Notes: generated by a model from the sequence alone, not told the origin. A stretch of 64,000 nt of DNA from Zeimonas sp003577305 (GCA_030263385.1 SZOX01000012.1:124001-188000), one strand, 5' to 3'. Counted from the first letter of the stretch, positions 17,836 to 27,092 are shown. A program made the numbers and translations.

Positions 17836-19410
17836 ATGCCACACTCACTGATCGGCGCGCGCATCCGCGAGCGGCGTCGCTCGCTGGGCATCACGCAGGC
17901 GGCGCTGGCGGCGACGATCGGCATCTCGGCCTCCTATCTGAACCTGATCGAGCGCAACAAGCGCAACATCGGTGGCGCACTGCTCAAGCGCGTGGCAGGC
18001 GCCCTCGACATGGCGCTCGACGAACTCGATGGCGCGGCCGGGCGGCGCCTGCTCGACGACCTGGGCGAACTCGCCGGCGACTTCCGACTGGCCGATCTGC
18101 GGCTCGATCCAGCGCGCATTGCCGACCTCGCCGGTCGACACCCAGGCTGGGCGCGCGCACTCGTCGTGCTGCAACGCGCGCTGCTCGATCGCGACCGCAC
18201 GGTGGCCGCGCTGTCGGACCGGCTGAGCCACGATCCGTTCCTGGGCGACGCGGTGCACAGCGTGTTGAGCCGGGTCTCGGCCATCCGCTCGTCCTCCGAG
18301 ATCCTGGAAACGGTGGAGGACCTCGAGCCGGCGCAGCGCGAGCGTTTCGTCTCGATCATCGGCGCCGAGAGCGCGCGCCTGTCCGACCTCGCGCAGGCGC
18401 TCGCCGCGTTCTTCGACCAGGCGCACACGGCGACGCGCTCGATCACGCCCGCCGACGAGGTCGACGACTTGCTGTTCGACCACGACAACTACTTCGCCGC
18501 GCTCGAACAGGCCGCGACCGACCTGCGCGCGGCCGCGGCGATCGAGGGCGACTGCCGGGAAAGCGAGCTTGCCCACTACCTGCTGCGCACCCACTCGGTG
18601 CGCGCCGAACTGCGTGCCGCGGCCGAAGTCGAGGCGATCGCGCCGGGGCGCTCGGCCACCTTCTCCACCGACGGCCGCACATTGATGCTCGCCGACACCG
18701 CGCCGCGTGCGACGCGGCGCTTCCTGCTCGCGCGCGCGGCCGTCGAGTTGTTCCGCCAGGGCCGGCCGGCAGCCGCCGAGGTCGACGCGGCCGCACGCCT
18801 GACCAGCGCGGCCGCACGCCGGCGCGCGCAGCGCGCGCTCTCTTCGTACCTGGCCGCGGCGGTGCTGATGCCCTACGACGCGTTCCTCGACGCAGCCGAG
18901 CGTTCGCGCTACGACCTGGACAGTCTCGGGCGGCGCTTCGGCACGAGCTACGAACAGGTCTGCCATCGCGTGGTGACGCTGCGCCGGCCCGGCGCCGAAG
19001 GCATTCCTTTCGGGCTGATGCGCGCCGATCCGGCCGGTTTCGTGACCAAGCGCTTCCCCCTGCCGCACCTGCTGCTGCCGCGCCACGGAACGGCGTGCCC
19101 GATGTGGGCGGTCTACGAGGCGTTCCAGAACCCCGGCGCCATCGTTCGCCAACTCGCGGCCTTCCCCACCGGAGATCGCTACCTGTTCCTGGCCCGGGCG
19201 ATCGAGAAGCCGCGGCCGGCGTTCACGATGCCGCGAAGGCTGGTGTCGGTGATGCTCGCCTGCCATGTGCTGCATGCCGACCGCACGGTCTACGCGGACG
19301 GGCTCGACCTCTCGCCGTCGGCCCCGGCGGTGCCGGTCGGGCCGAACTGCCGGCTTTGCGTGCGGCGCGACTGCGTCTACCGCGAGGAAGACCCGATCAT
19401 CGATGCGTGA
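17836..19410 (+). CDS. XRE/ScfR-type transcription regulator with internal histidine-kinase-dimerisation-like segment
   Basis: 524 residues from ATG 17836. Residues 3-66 form an XRE helix-turn-helix (IGARIRERRRSLGITQAALA, then SASYLNLIERNKRNIGG). Residues about 130-200 resemble a HisKA phospho-acceptor hairpin, with His141 at the expected place, SAIRSSSEIL, then RFVSIIGAESARL. From about 215 comes the DUF955-like/ScfR region; where IrrE-type peptidases have HExxH, this protein reads RRFLLARAAVELF, so no metalloprotease is expected. The C-terminus has the ScfR Cys cluster CRLCVRRDC. ScfR regulators sense short-chain acyl-CoA metabolism. No HATPase domain follows, so it cannot autophosphorylate alone. 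An in-frame start at 17797 is possible but lacks support. Confidence 0.82.
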   Translation: MPHSLIGARIRERRRSLGITQAALAATIGISASYLNLIERNKRNIGGALLKRVAGALDMALDELDGAAGRRLLDDLGELAGDFRLADLRLDPARIADLAGRHPGWARALVVLQRALLDRDRTVAALSDRLSHDPFLGDAVHSVLSRVSAIRSSSEILETVEDLEPAQRERFVSIIGAESARLSDLAQALAAFFDQAHTATRSITPADEVDDLLFDHDNYFAALEQAATDLRAAAAIEGDCRESELAHYLLRTHSVRAELRAAAEVEAIAPGRSATFSTDGRTLMLADTAPRATRRFLLARAAVELFRQGRPAAAEVDAAARLTSAAARRRAQRALSSYLAAAVLMPYDAFLDAAERSRYDLDSLGRRFGTSYEQVCHRVVTLRRPGAEGIPFGLMRADPAGFVTKRFPLPHLLLPRHGTACPMWAVYEAFQNPGAIVRQLAAFPTGDRYLFLARAIEKPRPAFTMPRRLVSVMLACHVLHADRTVYADGLDLSPSAPAVPVGPNCRLCVRRDCVYREEDPIIDA

Positions 19411-19518
19411 GCCGGCATCACACGGGGGACGCAGCCACGGCCTGCTCGCGCGCGGACGCGGCCAGGCGCTACACTCGCCCCGGGGTCGGGGAGCGGAACC
19501 GCGAGGAGGAGCAAAGGC

Positions 19519-19887
19519 ATGGCGACGCGCGTGCTGATCGCCGAAGACGAGCCCAACATCGTCGAATCGTTGAGTTTCGTGCTGGGCCGCGAAGGCTTCG
19601 AGGTGTCGGCGGCGCTCGATGGCCAGTCGGCGCTCGAACGGCTGCGCACCGATCCTCCCGACCTGATGATCCTCGACGTGATGCTGCCGCGGGTCAACGG
19701 CTTCGAAGTGCTCAAGCAGGCGAAGGCCGACCCCGCACTCAGGTCGATTCCGGTGATCGTTCTCACCGCGAAGGGCCAGGTGCACGACCGCCGCATGGCC
19801 GAGGAGCTCGGCGTCGACGGCTTCATGACCAAGCCGTTCTCGAACCGCGAGATCGTCGAGCAGGTGCGACGACTGGTGCGCGGTTGA
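19519..19887 (+). CDS. stand-alone response-regulator receiver domain
   Basis: 122 residues, consisting of a receiver domain only. The acidic pocket is E9/D10, the phospho-acceptor is Asp53 (ILDVMLPRVNG), the switch threonine is T83 (VLTAKG) and the conserved lysine is K105 (FMTKPFS). There is no output domain. A strong Shine-Dalgarno sequence (GAGGAGGAGC) precedes ATG 19519. It lies between an HTH regulator and an SSF-histidine kinase, so it is most likely a phosphorylation partner of that kinase. With no DNA-binding domain, its output must be another protein. Confidence 0.93.
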   Translation: MATRVLIAEDEPNIVESLSFVLGREGFEVSAALDGQSALERLRTDPPDLMILDVMLPRVNGFEVLKQAKADPALRSIPVIVLTAKGQVHDRRMAEELGVDGFMTKPFSNREIVEQVRRLVRG

Positions 19888-19919
19888 GACGCGCCGGCGC
19901 CGGCCGATCCACCCGAGCC

Positions 19920-20186
19920 GTGTACACGCCGCCCCCCTCGCCCCGGCTGCGCGACGCGGCAGTCGTGCTGCCGATCCTCGGGCTGTTGCTGCTGATGCCG
20001 CCGATGATCACGCTGTTCGTCGACCGGTACGACGTCTCGGGCGTGCCGCTGATCGTGGCCTACCTGTTCGGCGTGTGGATCGCGCTCATCGTGTGCGCTG
20101 CGCTGCTGGCACGCGCAATCGCGCGCAGCAACCGGCCTGCCGGCCCGGCGCGCGACGGCGCCGAACCCGCGGACGGAGCCGGCTGA
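19920..20186 (+). CDS. small two-helix membrane protein preceding the SSF-histidine kinase (CbrX/DUF3311-like arrangement)
   Basis: 88 residues from GTG 19920, with two hydrophobic segments (about 14-35, AVVLPILGLLLLMPPMITLFV, and 43-68, LIVAYLFGVWIALIVCAALLA) and a short hydrophilic tail. Its TGA overlaps the ATG of the kinase gene by one base (TGATG). Small membrane proteins of this type are found upstream of SSF symporters and of cbrA-like sensor genes; the resemblance to CbrX or DUF3311 rests on topology and position rather than on a diagnostic motif. Co-translation suggests it helps assemble or tune the sensor. Confidence 0.7.
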   Translation: MYTPPPSPRLRDAAVVLPILGLLLLMPPMITLFVDRYDVSGVPLIVAYLFGVWIALIVCAALLARAIARSNRPAGPARDGAEPADGAG

Positions 20187-22909
20187 TGCTGTCGGCCAAC
20201 CTGGTCCTGACGATCGCGCTGATGTACGTGGCGCTGCTGTTCGCAGTGGCGTTCTTCGGCGACCGGCGCGCCCGCACCGGGCGGCTCGGCTGGCTGCAGT
20301 CGCCGCTCGTCTACACGCTGTCGATCTCGGTCTACTGCACCTCGTGGACCTTCTACGGCGCGGTGGGCTCGGCTGCGCGCAACGGCCTGGAATTCGCGAC
20401 GATCTACCTCGGACCGACGCTCGTCTTCGTCGGCTGGTGGGTGTTCCTGCGCAAGATCGTGCGTATCGGCCACGTGCACGGCATCACTTCGATCGCCGAC
20501 ATGATCTCGTCGCGCTACGGCAAGAGCTCGAGCCTGGCGGCGCTGGTCACGCTGATCGCGGTGGTCGCCGCCACGCCCTATATCGCGCTGCAGTTGCGCG
20601 CGGTGACGGTCAGCTTCCAGGTGATCGGCAACGCCGGTCCTGATCCGCTGTCGGGCATTCCGGCGGCGACGCCCGACTTCCACCTCGGGTTCTGGATCGC
20701 GGTGGGCATGGCGGTGTTCACCATCCTGTTCGGCACGCGCAACATCGACGCGAAGGAGCGCCATCACGGCGTGGTCGCGGCGATCGCGCTCGAGGCCGTG
20801 GTCAAGCTGGTGGCGCTGCTCGTGGTGGGCCTGATGGTGGTCTACGGCATCTCCGACGGGCCGCGCGACATCTTCGCGCGCGCCTCGCCCGGGATCCTGC
20901 ATGCGCAGGAGGTGTTCGGCCCGCGCTGGGTGACGGTCACGCTGCTGTCGGCCGCGGCGATCGTCTGTCTGCCGCGCCAGTTCCAGGTGACGGTGGTGGA
21001 AAACACCGACGAGCGGCACCTGCGCACCGCGTCGTGGCTGTTCCCGCTGTACCTGATGCTGATCTCGCTGTTCGTGCTGCCGATCGCGATTGCCGGGCTG
21101 AGTTTCCTGCCGGAGGGTTCGAATCCCGACATGTTCGTCCTGACGCTGCCGATGTGGGCACGCCAGGAGTCGATTGCGCTGCTGGCCTTTCTCGGCGGCT
21201 TCTCCTCGGCCACATCGATGGTGATCATCGCCTGCATCGCGCTGTCGACGATGGTCTCGAACCACCTGATCATGCCGGTGGCGCTGCGCTTCGGCTGGGT
21301 GTCGCTGAACGCGAGCGGCGAGATCCGCCGCTTCCTGCTCGCGAGCCGGCGCGCAGGGATCTGCCTGATGCTGCTGCTCGGTTTCCTCTACTTCCGCGTG
21401 AAGGGCAACTCCGATGCGCTGGCCTCGATCGGACTGATCTCGTTCGCCGGCGTCGCGCAGGTGATGCCGAGCCTGGTGGGCGGCCTGTTCTGGCGGCGGG
21501 CGAACGGCGCCGGCGCACTGGCCGGCCTGAGCGCGGGCGCGCTGCTCTGGGCCTACACGCTGTTCCTGCCGAGCTTCGGCGGCGATTTCCTCGTGTCCTC
21601 GCAGGTGATCGCCGAGGGGCCGTTCGGCCTGTCGATGCTGCGTCCGCACACGCTGTTCGGCCTGGAAAGACTCGACCCGCTGATGCACGCGCTGTTCTGG
21701 AGCCTGTCGGTGAACACGCTGCTGTTCGTGCTGCTGTCGCTCGTGCGCGAGGCCAGGCCCCTCGAGCGCCTGCAGGGCACGCTGTTCGTCGACGTGTTCC
21801 ACACCCCGGCCGAGACCGCCAGCGCACTGGTGCGCCGCTCGGCAACGACCTACGACCTGAGCATCCTCGCCCAGCGCATCCTCGGCGCCGACGAGGCGAC
21901 GCGCCTGTTCCGGGAAGCCGGCCGCGCGCACGACGCCGGCAGCAAGGCGCCGCTGGCCGACGACGCCTTCATCACGCAGCTCGAGCGCAAGCTTGCGGGA
22001 AGCATCGGAGCCGCCTCGGCCCACGCGATGATCTCGCAGGTGGTCACCGGCGAGACGATCAGCCTGGACGCGCTGATGAAGATCGCCGACGAAACGCAGC
22101 GGGTGCGCGAATACAGCCGCCAGCTCGAGCAGAAGTCGCGCGAGCTCGAGGCGACCGCGCGCCAGCTGAGCGACGCCAACGAGCGGCTCACGCGGCTCGA
22201 CGCCGAAAAGGACGACTTCCTGAGCCAGGTGAGCCACGAGGTGCGCACACCGATGACCTCGATCCGCTCGTTCTCCGAGATCCTGCTCGACTCGAAGGAC
22301 CTGGAAAGCGAGAAGATCGCGCGCTTCGTGCGCATCATCCACGAGGAGAGCATCCGGCTGACGCGCCTGCTCGACAGCATCCTCGACCTGAGCCTGGTCG
22401 AGCGCGGCGAGGCGCCGCTGAAGCTCGCGCCCACCGATCCGGACGATGCGCTCGAGAGCGCGATGCGCACCTGCCAGGGGCTGGCCGCGACCTCGGGCGT
22501 GCGGCTGCAGAGCCTGGCGCGCGTGCGCGGCGCGATCGCGCGCGCCGATGCCGACCGGCTGAGCCAGGTGTTCATCAACCTGGTCTCGAACGCGATCAAT
22601 TACAACACCAGCGCCGATCCCTGGGTGCGCGTGAGCAGCCGGGTCAACGGCGAGAACTTCGAGGTCCTGGTCGCCGACAACGGCCCGGGCGTCCTTCCGG
22701 AAGAGCGCGACCTGATCTTCTCGAAGTTCCTGCGTGGCTGGGCGCACACCCAGACCCCGGCCGCGGGCGCAGGCCTGGGGCTGGCGATCAGCTGGCAGAT
22801 CATGCGCCGGCACGGCGGATCGCTGACGCTGCTGCCCGACGGTGCGCCCGGCGCCTGCTTCAGGGTGAGCCTGCCGTTGGCGGGTGCCCCGCGCGCCGCG
22901 GCGGCCTGA
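20186..22909 (+). CDS. sensor histidine kinase with sodium/solute-symporter (SSF) input domain, CbrA/CrbS-like
   Basis: 907 residues. The first about 510 form an SSF transporter-like domain with about 13 membrane segments (SVYCTSWTFYGAVGSAARNG; GITSIADMISSRYGKSSSLA). A linker resembling the STAC domain follows (about 540-630), then a short coiled coil. Next is the kinase core: H-box SQVSHEVRTPMTSIRSF with His684, N-box FINLVSNAINYN, G1 VADNGPGV and G2 GAGLGLAISWQIMRRHGG. There is no PAS or attached receiver domain. Relatives CbrA and CrbS govern carbon/nitrogen or acetate use, the SSF part coupling transport to signalling. The receiver at 19519 is its likely partner. Confidence 0.92.
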   Translation: MLSANLVLTIALMYVALLFAVAFFGDRRARTGRLGWLQSPLVYTLSISVYCTSWTFYGAVGSAARNGLEFATIYLGPTLVFVGWWVFLRKIVRIGHVHGITSIADMISSRYGKSSSLAALVTLIAVVAATPYIALQLRAVTVSFQVIGNAGPDPLSGIPAATPDFHLGFWIAVGMAVFTILFGTRNIDAKERHHGVVAAIALEAVVKLVALLVVGLMVVYGISDGPRDIFARASPGILHAQEVFGPRWVTVTLLSAAAIVCLPRQFQVTVVENTDERHLRTASWLFPLYLMLISLFVLPIAIAGLSFLPEGSNPDMFVLTLPMWARQESIALLAFLGGFSSATSMVIIACIALSTMVSNHLIMPVALRFGWVSLNASGEIRRFLLASRRAGICLMLLLGFLYFRVKGNSDALASIGLISFAGVAQVMPSLVGGLFWRRANGAGALAGLSAGALLWAYTLFLPSFGGDFLVSSQVIAEGPFGLSMLRPHTLFGLERLDPLMHALFWSLSVNTLLFVLLSLVREARPLERLQGTLFVDVFHTPAETASALVRRSATTYDLSILAQRILGADEATRLFREAGRAHDAGSKAPLADDAFITQLERKLAGSIGAASAHAMISQVVTGETISLDALMKIADETQRVREYSRQLEQKSRELEATARQLSDANERLTRLDAEKDDFLSQVSHEVRTPMTSIRSFSEILLDSKDLESEKIARFVRIIHEESIRLTRLLDSILDLSLVERGEAPLKLAPTDPDDALESAMRTCQGLAATSGVRLQSLARVRGAIARADADRLSQVFINLVSNAINYNTSADPWVRVSSRVNGENFEVLVADNGPGVLPEERDLIFSKFLRGWAHTQTPAAGAGLGLAISWQIMRRHGGSLTLLPDGAPGACFRVSLPLAGAPRAAAA

Positions 22910-22947
22910 ATCCGCCGCGGAGCGATGAGGCGGTTGCGGAGGCCCGG

Positions 22948-23919
22948 ATGAACCAGACCGAACGCCTGTACCGGATCGACCAGCTGATCCACCAGCGCAA
23001 GGTGGTGCCGTTCGACGACCTGCGGGCCGAACTGGAGATCTCGCCGGCCACGCTCAAGCGCGACATCGCCTACATGCGCGACCGCCTGAACGCGCCGATC
23101 GTCTTCGACCGCGACCAGGGCGGTTACCGCTTCGCGCCGTCGCAGTTCGGCCCGCAGTACGGATTGCCGGGGCTGTGGTTCAGCGATCGCGAGATCCTCG
23201 CGCTGCTCACGATGCACCGGATGCTGGTCGACCTGGACACCGGCGGGCTGCTCGGCCCGCACATCCAGCCGCTGGTGGCGCGCCTGAAGGCCTTGATGGG
23301 CACCACCAGCGATTCGGCCGACGAGATCATGAAGCGGGTGCGCGTGCTGCCGGCACACAACCGCCCGGTCGCGCCGAACTGCTTCGAGGTGGTCGGCCAT
23401 GCGCTGGTCTCGCGGCGACGGCTGGAGTTCGCGTATTTCACGCGCTCGCGCAATGTTCACGGCCTGCGCGAGGTCTCGCCACAGCGCCTGGTGCACTACC
23501 GAAATGCCTGGTATCTCGACGCCTGGTGCCACCGCAGCGAAGCGCTGAAAGTGTTCGCGCTCGACGCGGTCGAGGAGGCGCGACTGGTCGAGCGGCGCGC
23601 CCGCGAGGTCTCGCTCTCCGAGGTCGACCGGCAGCTCGGCTCGGGCTACGGCATCTACCGCGGCCGCCGGCTCGCCTGGGCCAAGCTGCGCTTCTCGGCC
23701 GATGCGGCCCGCTGGGTACGTGCCGAGGTCTGGCATCCGCAGCAGCGCACCCGCGAGCTCGAAGACGGACGCTTCGAGCTGCGCGTGCCCTACGGCGCGA
23801 CTCCGGAGCTCGAGATGGACATCCTGCGTCACGGCGAGCAGGTCGAGGTGATCGCGCCCGACTCGCTGCGTCGCAGGGTCGCCGAGCGTCTCGCGCGCGC
23901 GAGCGCCGCGTATCGCTGA
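22948..23919 (+). CDS. WYL-domain transcriptional regulator (YafY type)
   Basis: 323 residues. The N-terminal winged helix (TERLYRIDQLIHQRKVVPFDDLRAELEIS, then TLKRDIAYMRDRL) is of the DeoR/HTH_11 type. A WYL domain follows from about 140 (LEFAYFTRSRNVHGLREVSPQRLVHYRNAWYLDAWCHRS) and a C-terminal WCX-like extension completes it. ATG 22948 is preceded by GGAGG. WYL proteins bind small ligands or nucleic acid ends and control diverse genes, including defence and DNA-damage genes. It lies 38 bases after the histidine kinase and 31 before the DUF2868 gene, so it may belong to either transcript. The target is unknown. Confidence 0.88.
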   Translation: MNQTERLYRIDQLIHQRKVVPFDDLRAELEISPATLKRDIAYMRDRLNAPIVFDRDQGGYRFAPSQFGPQYGLPGLWFSDREILALLTMHRMLVDLDTGGLLGPHIQPLVARLKALMGTTSDSADEIMKRVRVLPAHNRPVAPNCFEVVGHALVSRRRLEFAYFTRSRNVHGLREVSPQRLVHYRNAWYLDAWCHRSEALKVFALDAVEEARLVERRAREVSLSEVDRQLGSGYGIYRGRRLAWAKLRFSADAARWVRAEVWHPQQRTRELEDGRFELRVPYGATPELEMDILRHGEQVEVIAPDSLRRRVAERLARASAAYR

Positions 23920-23950
23920 GCGCGGCAGCGACGGAAGCCCGCGGATCGCG

Positions 23951-25447
23951 ATGACCGAGAACGAGGCACGCAACGCGCTGCTGGTGCGCGCCTTCGAGAC
24001 CGCACTGCCGCGGTCCGGCGCCTGGAGCGCCGAGGACGCCGACTGGGCCAGCCGCGCGGCGGCCGAAGTCGAGGGCGAGGGCGCGAGCGCCGCTTCGTTC
24101 GTCGCCCGGCGCGCGCAGCTGGGAGCCGAGCGCCTGTGCGCGGTCGATGCGCGCGTACGGCGCAGCTTGCGCGCGCTCGCCTGGCGGCCGTGGGTCGGCT
24201 GGGCGCTGGCGCTGGTCGCATTCGCGCTCGGCGCGGCAAGCGACGCGATCGGCGCGCGCCACCGGATCAACCTGCTCGCACCGCCGCTGCTCGCGCTGAT
24301 TGCCTGGAACCTTACGGTCTACGTGGCGATCGCCGCGCGCGCGATCGCCTCGGCGGCACGGCGCAGCCCGCCCCGGCACGGCCCGATCGCGCGGCTGGTC
24401 GCCCGCGTCGCGCATGCCGCGCAGGCGAAGTCGGCTGACGCGGCCGCGGACGCGCCGCTCGCGCGCTTTGCACTCGACTGGGCACGTGCCAGCGCGAAGC
24501 TCAACGGCGCGCGCATTGCGCGGGTGCTGCACGCGGGCGCGATCGCATTCGCGCTCGGGGCCTTGTGCGGCATGTATCTGCGCGGACTCGGGCTGGAGTT
24601 CCGCGCCGGATGGGAGAGCACGTTCCTGCACGCACCCGCGGTGCGGGCGCTGCTCGCGCTGGTGCTGGGCCCGGCCTCGGCGCTCACCGGCATCGCGCTG
24701 CCCGACGCTGCACGACTCGAGGCGATGCGCTTTCCCGAGTCGGCGGGCGAACCGGCAGCGAGCTGGATTCACCTGTACGCGGTGACGGTCGGGCTCGTCG
24801 TCGTGCTGCCGCGGCTGATGCTGGCGCTCGTCGACCGCCTGCGCGAGCACCGCCTCGCCACCCGCTTCCCGCTGCCGCTCGATGACGCATATTTCGCCTC
24901 GCTGGTGCGCGCGCACCGCGGCGAGCCGGCCAGCGTGGTGGCCGTCGCGCACGCGCAGGCGCCTGCGCCGCAGGCAGTGCTGGGCCTGCGCGCGATGCTG
25001 GCCGCGGTGCTGGGCACGAAGACCGCATTGACGGTGGCACGCCCGGTCGCCTACGGCGACGAGGAGAGCGCCGCGGACACGCTGGCACAGGCTGCGGCGA
25101 GCGCCCCGGCGCCGACGCTGGTGTTGGCCCTGTTCGCCTCGACGGCAACGCCCGAGGCGCAGGCCCAGGGCGCCTTCGTCGACGCTTTGTCTGCTGCGCT
25201 GCCCGCCGGAGCGGGGCTGCTGGCGCTGGTCGACGAGTCCGCATTCGTCGCGCGCTTCGGCAACGCCGATCCGGCCGCGGTGCGCCGCCGCGAGGAGCGC
25301 CGCTCGAACTGGAGCACTTTCCTGGCCGAGCACGGGCATCGCGCCCTGATCCTGGACCTCGCGCAGCACGATCCGGCGCAGGCGGCGCGCGCACTGCGCG
25401 AGGCGCTCGACCGGCTGGCCGGGACCGCCGCCGCAACGGCGAACTGA
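23951..25447 (+). CDS. DUF2868 multi-pass membrane protein
   Basis: 498 residues. An N-terminal helical part with an arginine-rich stretch is followed by hydrophobic segments at about 78-96, 100-122, 190-212, 235-255 and 275-297, then a C-terminal soluble region with a Rossmann-like run (about 355-495). This matches DUF2868, a family nearly always next to a DUF3482 GTPase in Burkholderiales and Pseudomonas-like genomes. Its TGA overlaps the next ATG (ATGA at 25447), so the two products are made together and probably interact. No function has been established for the pair. Confidence 0.85.
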   Translation: MTENEARNALLVRAFETALPRSGAWSAEDADWASRAAAEVEGEGASAASFVARRAQLGAERLCAVDARVRRSLRALAWRPWVGWALALVAFALGAASDAIGARHRINLLAPPLLALIAWNLTVYVAIAARAIASAARRSPPRHGPIARLVARVAHAAQAKSADAAADAPLARFALDWARASAKLNGARIARVLHAGAIAFALGALCGMYLRGLGLEFRAGWESTFLHAPAVRALLALVLGPASALTGIALPDAARLEAMRFPESAGEPAASWIHLYAVTVGLVVVLPRLMLALVDRLREHRLATRFPLPLDDAYFASLVRAHRGEPASVVAVAHAQAPAPQAVLGLRAMLAAVLGTKTALTVARPVAYGDEESAADTLAQAAASAPAPTLVLALFASTATPEAQAQGAFVDALSAALPAGAGLLALVDESAFVARFGNADPAAVRRREERRSNWSTFLAEHGHRALILDLAQHDPAQAARALREALDRLAGTAAATAN

Positions 25448-26970
25448 TGGCGCAGACCATCGCCCTCAGCCTGGTGTCGCACACCAACGTCGGCAAGACG
25501 ACGCTGGCGCGCACGCTCCTCGGTCGCGACGTGGGCGTGGTGCGCGACCAGGCGCACGTCACCGAGGCGGCCGAAGCGCACACGATGATCGAGACCGCCG
25601 ACGGCGACCGCATGCTGCTCTGGGACACCCCCGGTTTCGGGGACAGCGCGCGGCTCGCGCGCCGGCTCGCCGCCTCGTCCGAACCGATCGGCTGGTTCCT
25701 GGGGCAGGTCTGGGACCGCTTTCGCGACCGCGCGTTCTGGTCGAGCCAGCAGGCAGTGCGCAACGTGCGCGACGGCGCCGACCTGGTGCTCTATCTGGTC
25801 AACGCGTCCGAACTGCCCGAAGGCCCTGGCTACCTCGGAAGCGAAATGCAGGTGCTGCAATGGATCGGCAAGCCGGTCGTGGTGCTGCTCAACCAGCTCG
25901 GGCCGCCGCGCACACCGCCCGAGGAAGCGGCCGAAGTGCAGGCCTGGCGCGACCGGCTGGCCGCGGTGCCGGTGGTGCGCGCAGTGCTGCCGCTCGACGC
26001 GTTCGCGCGCTGCTGGGTGCAGGAAGCGACGCTGCTGCGCACCGTGCAGTCGCTGCTTCCCGAGCCCCGGCGCACTGCCTGCGCGCGGCTCGTCGATGCG
26101 TGGATCGAGCGGCGCCGTTCGGTGTTCGAAGCGTCGATGGGAGTTCTCGCCGAAGTACTCGCGCGCGCCGCCGCCGACCGCGAGCCCCTGCCCGACAGCG
26201 GCGTGTTCGGGCGGCTGCGCGAGGCGGGCGCCGCGCTGGGCACGCTGCGCGGCGCGCGAACCGATGCGGACGACGCCGCGCCGGGCCGGCGCCGCGCAAT
26301 GCAGCTGCTCGCCGAGCGGCTGGATGCCGAGGTTCGCGCGGGCACCGCGCGACTGATCGGCCTGCACGAACTGGAGGGCCGCGCCTCGACGAGCGAGGTG
26401 CTCGAGCGGGTGGCCGCGCACTACACGGTGAGCGAGCGGCTCGACGAGGCCAGGGCCGCGGTTCTCGGCGGCGTCGTCACGGGCGCGCTTGCCGGACTGA
26501 AGGCCGACCTCGCCACCGGTGGCCTGAGCTTCGGCGCGGGCATGCTCACCGGTGGCATCGTCGGCGCACTCGGCGCATTCGGGCTCGCACGCGGCTACAA
26601 CATCGTGCGCGGCGCGCAGATCCCGTCGGTCACCTGGTCCGAGGCCGCGCTCGACGAACTGGCCGTGACCGCGCTGCTCGGATACCTGGCGGTGGCGCAC
26701 TACGGACGCGGCCGGGGCGACTGGGCGGAGTCCGAATACCCGCCGCACTGGCGCGGCGTGGTGGAAGCAGTGCTCGCCGAACGTCGTGCAGCGTTCGAAC
26801 CGCTCCGGCAACCGCGCACGCACGCCGACGCCGAATCGATGCTGAAGGCAGCACTGCACCCGGCGCTCGTCGGTGCGATGACAGAGGTGCTCGCACGGCT
26901 CTATCCGGGATCGGCCGTTAGCGCAGCCGCGAACCCGCAGGCCGGTGCAACTGCGGGCCGGGGCACCTGA
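25447..26970 (+). CDS. DUF3482 GTPase partnered with DUF2868 protein
   Basis: 507 residues. The GTPase domain begins immediately: G1 SHTNVGKTTLART (11-23), G3 DTPGFGDS (60-67), and a G4-like LLNQLG in place of the usual NKxD. After a helical region comes a glycine-rich hydrophobic hairpin (about 335-385: VLGGVVTGALAGLKADL, then GMLTGGIVGALGAFG), which suggests membrane insertion or association. DUF3482 defines the C-terminal half. The overlap with the DUF2868 gene and the shared membrane character suggest a membrane GTPase complex. The altered G4 would affect guanine specificity. The role is unknown. Confidence 0.88.
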   Translation: MAQTIALSLVSHTNVGKTTLARTLLGRDVGVVRDQAHVTEAAEAHTMIETADGDRMLLWDTPGFGDSARLARRLAASSEPIGWFLGQVWDRFRDRAFWSSQQAVRNVRDGADLVLYLVNASELPEGPGYLGSEMQVLQWIGKPVVVLLNQLGPPRTPPEEAAEVQAWRDRLAAVPVVRAVLPLDAFARCWVQEATLLRTVQSLLPEPRRTACARLVDAWIERRRSVFEASMGVLAEVLARAAADREPLPDSGVFGRLREAGAALGTLRGARTDADDAAPGRRRAMQLLAERLDAEVRAGTARLIGLHELEGRASTSEVLERVAAHYTVSERLDEARAAVLGGVVTGALAGLKADLATGGLSFGAGMLTGGIVGALGAFGLARGYNIVRGAQIPSVTWSEAALDELAVTALLGYLAVAHYGRGRGDWAESEYPPHWRGVVEAVLAERRAAFEPLRQPRTHADAESMLKAALHPALVGAMTEVLARLYPGSAVSAAANPQAGATAGRGT

Positions 26971-27092
26971 AGCGGATTGGCGCCGACCGTCCACGCGCGC
27001 GCCGCCGCCGCCCGTCGCCGCGCCCGCCCCTTCCCGCTTGCACAAAAACGACGACACGCGCAGCATCCGTGTCCAACGCCGGGCAGCATGCG

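Noticed and set aside
17836..19410. IrrE/M78 metallopeptidase activity in the ScfR-type regulator
   Set aside because: The HExxH position reads RRFLLARAAVELF, so the metal ligands are missing.
20060..22813. Long minus-strand frame opposite the SSF-kinase
   Set aside because: It is an antisense shadow; no motif is seen, while the plus strand has full kinase and transporter signatures.
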